From Sabulitectum sp964571965 (GTDB taxonomy: Bacteria > Fermentibacterota > Fermentibacteria > Fermentibacterales > JCC-6): a stretch of DNA of 15,065 bases. The stretch covers positions 1-15,065 of the forward strand of contig CAZNFQ010000050.1 of the NCBI GenBank assembly GCA_964571965.1. Reading direction: 5' to 3'. The notes below the pieces were generated by a model. It saw only the letters and a list, made by a program, of their open reading frames with translations, searched no databases and had not been told where the DNA came from. Shown here piece after piece: positions 14,084 through 15,065 of the stretch (position 1 is the stretch's first letter; each line of letters begins with the position of its first letter). Made by a program: the position numbers and the translations under genes.

Positions 14084-15065
14084 ATGAATGTGAAAACACT
14101 CCTGAAGGAGATGATGGAGAGAAGGGCAACCGACCTTCATCTTACGGTGGGGGCACCGCCAACGGTGAGAATCGACGGCGATCTCTCACGGATGGAATAC
14201 GATCCCCTTACTCCCAACGAAACACAGACCCTGGTGTACAGCCTCCTGAAAGACGAACAGAAGAAAAGATTCGAGCTGGAAAAAGAGCTGGATTTCGCCT
14301 TCGGTATCAAGGGTCTTTCCAGGTTCAGGGCAAATGTGTTCATGCAGCGCGGCTGTGTTGCCTGTGCCATAAGAGTGATTCCTTATGAGATAATGGGTTT
14401 CGATGAACTGGGTCTTCCACCTGTGGTTGCCAAGCTGGCAGAGAAGAGGCAGGGCCTCATTCTTGTAACCGGACCCACAGGGTGCGGTAAATCAACCACC
14501 CTTGCCTCTATAATCAGGAAGATCAACGGTCAGAGGCGCTGTCATATCATCACCATCGAAGATCCCATCGAGTACGTGCATCACCACGACAAGGGAATAG
14601 TGAACCAGAGGGAGATAGGCAGTGACACCGGCGGTTTCACCAGCGCCCTCAGGTACATTCTGAGGCAGGACCCAGACGTGGCCCTCATAGGTGAGATGCG
14701 TGACAAGGAAACCATGTCATTCGCCATGAACGTTGCTGAAACGGGTCACCTTGGACTTGCAACGCTTCACACCAACTCCACTTATGAGTCCATTAACCGA
14801 ATTATCGATACATTTCCATCATCCAGTCAGTCGCAGGTGCGAAGCCAGCTTTCCTTCGTTCTTCTGGGAGTTGTAACCCAGCAGCTCATTCCCAGGGCGA
14901 AGGGCACAGGAAGGGCTCTGGCCGCGGAGGTGCTTGTATGCACCCCTGCAGTAAAGGCCTGCATAAGGGATGACAAACTTCATCAGATTTACGGAATGAT
15001 GCAGGCCGGACACAAGCACGGAATGCAGACTATGAATCAGTCTCTTTACAAGTTATACTACAACA
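14084..15065 (+). CDS. pilT: Pilus retraction ATPase PilT (3' end outside window)
   Basis: PilT is the hexameric cytoplasmic ATPase that depolymerises type IV pili for twitching, DNA uptake and surface sensing. 327 residues are visible and the frame is still open at the window end; family members are about 350-365, so little is missing. It begins MNVKTLLKEMMERRATDLHL, matching the PilT N-terminus, then TVGAPPTVRIDG. Walker A is GPTGCGKST (130-138), Asp box ITIEDPIEYV, Walker B LIGEMRD with E204, His box LATLHTNS, followed by INRIIDTFP. The C-terminal segment equivalent to the AIRNLIRE retraction motif reads AVKACIRD (289-296), then HQIYGMMQAGHKHGMQTMNQSL. I chose the ATG at 14084, with AAGGTG (14072-14077) six bases before it; an in-frame ATG at 14066 would add six residues. 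It follows the second pilB after 28 bases and is probably co-transcribed. PilU is less likely but not excluded. Confidence 0.93.
   Translation, partial: MNVKTLLKEMMERRATDLHLTVGAPPTVRIDGDLSRMEYDPLTPNETQTLVYSLLKDEQKKRFELEKELDFAFGIKGLSRFRANVFMQRGCVACAIRVIPYEIMGFDELGLPPVVAKLAEKRQGLILVTGPTGCGKSTTLASIIRKINGQRRCHIITIEDPIEYVHHHDKGIVNQREIGSDTGGFTSALRYILRQDPDVALIGEMRDKETMSFAMNVAETGHLGLATLHTNSTYESINRIIDTFPSSSQSQVRSQLSFVLLGVVTQQLIPRAKGTGRALAAEVLVCTPAVKACIRDDKLHQIYGMMQAGHKHGMQTMNQSLYKLYYN

Noticed and set aside
14062..14388. A 108-codon plus-strand open frame after the second pilB
   Set aside because: It overlaps the N-terminus of pilT in another frame. The pilT frame gives the expected protein from residue 1, while this one gives low-complexity charged sequence.

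Overview
The window looks like chromosomal DNA from a Gram-negative (diderm) bacterium, probably a lineage in or near the Fibrobacteres-Chlorobi-Bacteroidetes (FCB) superphylum. The reasons are an outer-membrane SprA/Sov-family protein (the type 9 secretion translocon family), an LptF/LptG lipopolysaccharide exporter, and type IV pilus motor ATPases. The DNA is moderately GC-rich by eye and uses AGA/AGG arginine codons heavily in every gene, so nothing stands out as recently acquired. A candidate phylum such as Fermentibacterota is only a guess. Genes are tightly packed, no gene-free stretch exceeds about 125 bases, and I saw no tRNA, rRNA, CRISPR array, insertion sequence or phage gene.

Layout. 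(1) 1-1019, plus strand: the 3' part of ligA (NAD-dependent DNA ligase), ending at a GC-rich hairpin that separates it from the convergent serC. (2) 1053-4679, minus strand, transcribed lptF - lptG - serC. A near-consensus sigma70-type promoter lies upstream of lptF, lptF and lptG overlap in GTGA, and serC follows after a 106-base gap and may have its own promoter. (3) 4801-10428, plus strand, divergent from lptF: a 1875-residue SprA-family outer-membrane protein that fills over a third of the window. (4) 10515-15065, plus strand: pilB - pilB paralogue - pilT. The first two overlap by 8 bases, pilT follows 28 bases later, and pilT is cut by the window end.

How the genes fit together. Apart from ligA and serC, the window is a cell-envelope region: lipopolysaccharide export through the inner membrane (LptF/G), a giant outer-membrane translocon (SprA), and motors that extend (PilB) and retract (PilT) type IV pili. 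The most interesting points are: the SprA homologue sits with pilus motors and without other type 9 secretion genes in view; two adjacent PilB paralogues differ in their N-terminal MshEN domain, the first having two near-perfect cyclic-di-GMP-binding motifs and the second having degenerate ones; and the SprA homologue has EF-hand-like calcium loops in its middle region. A functional link between SprA and the pili is inference from gene order only.
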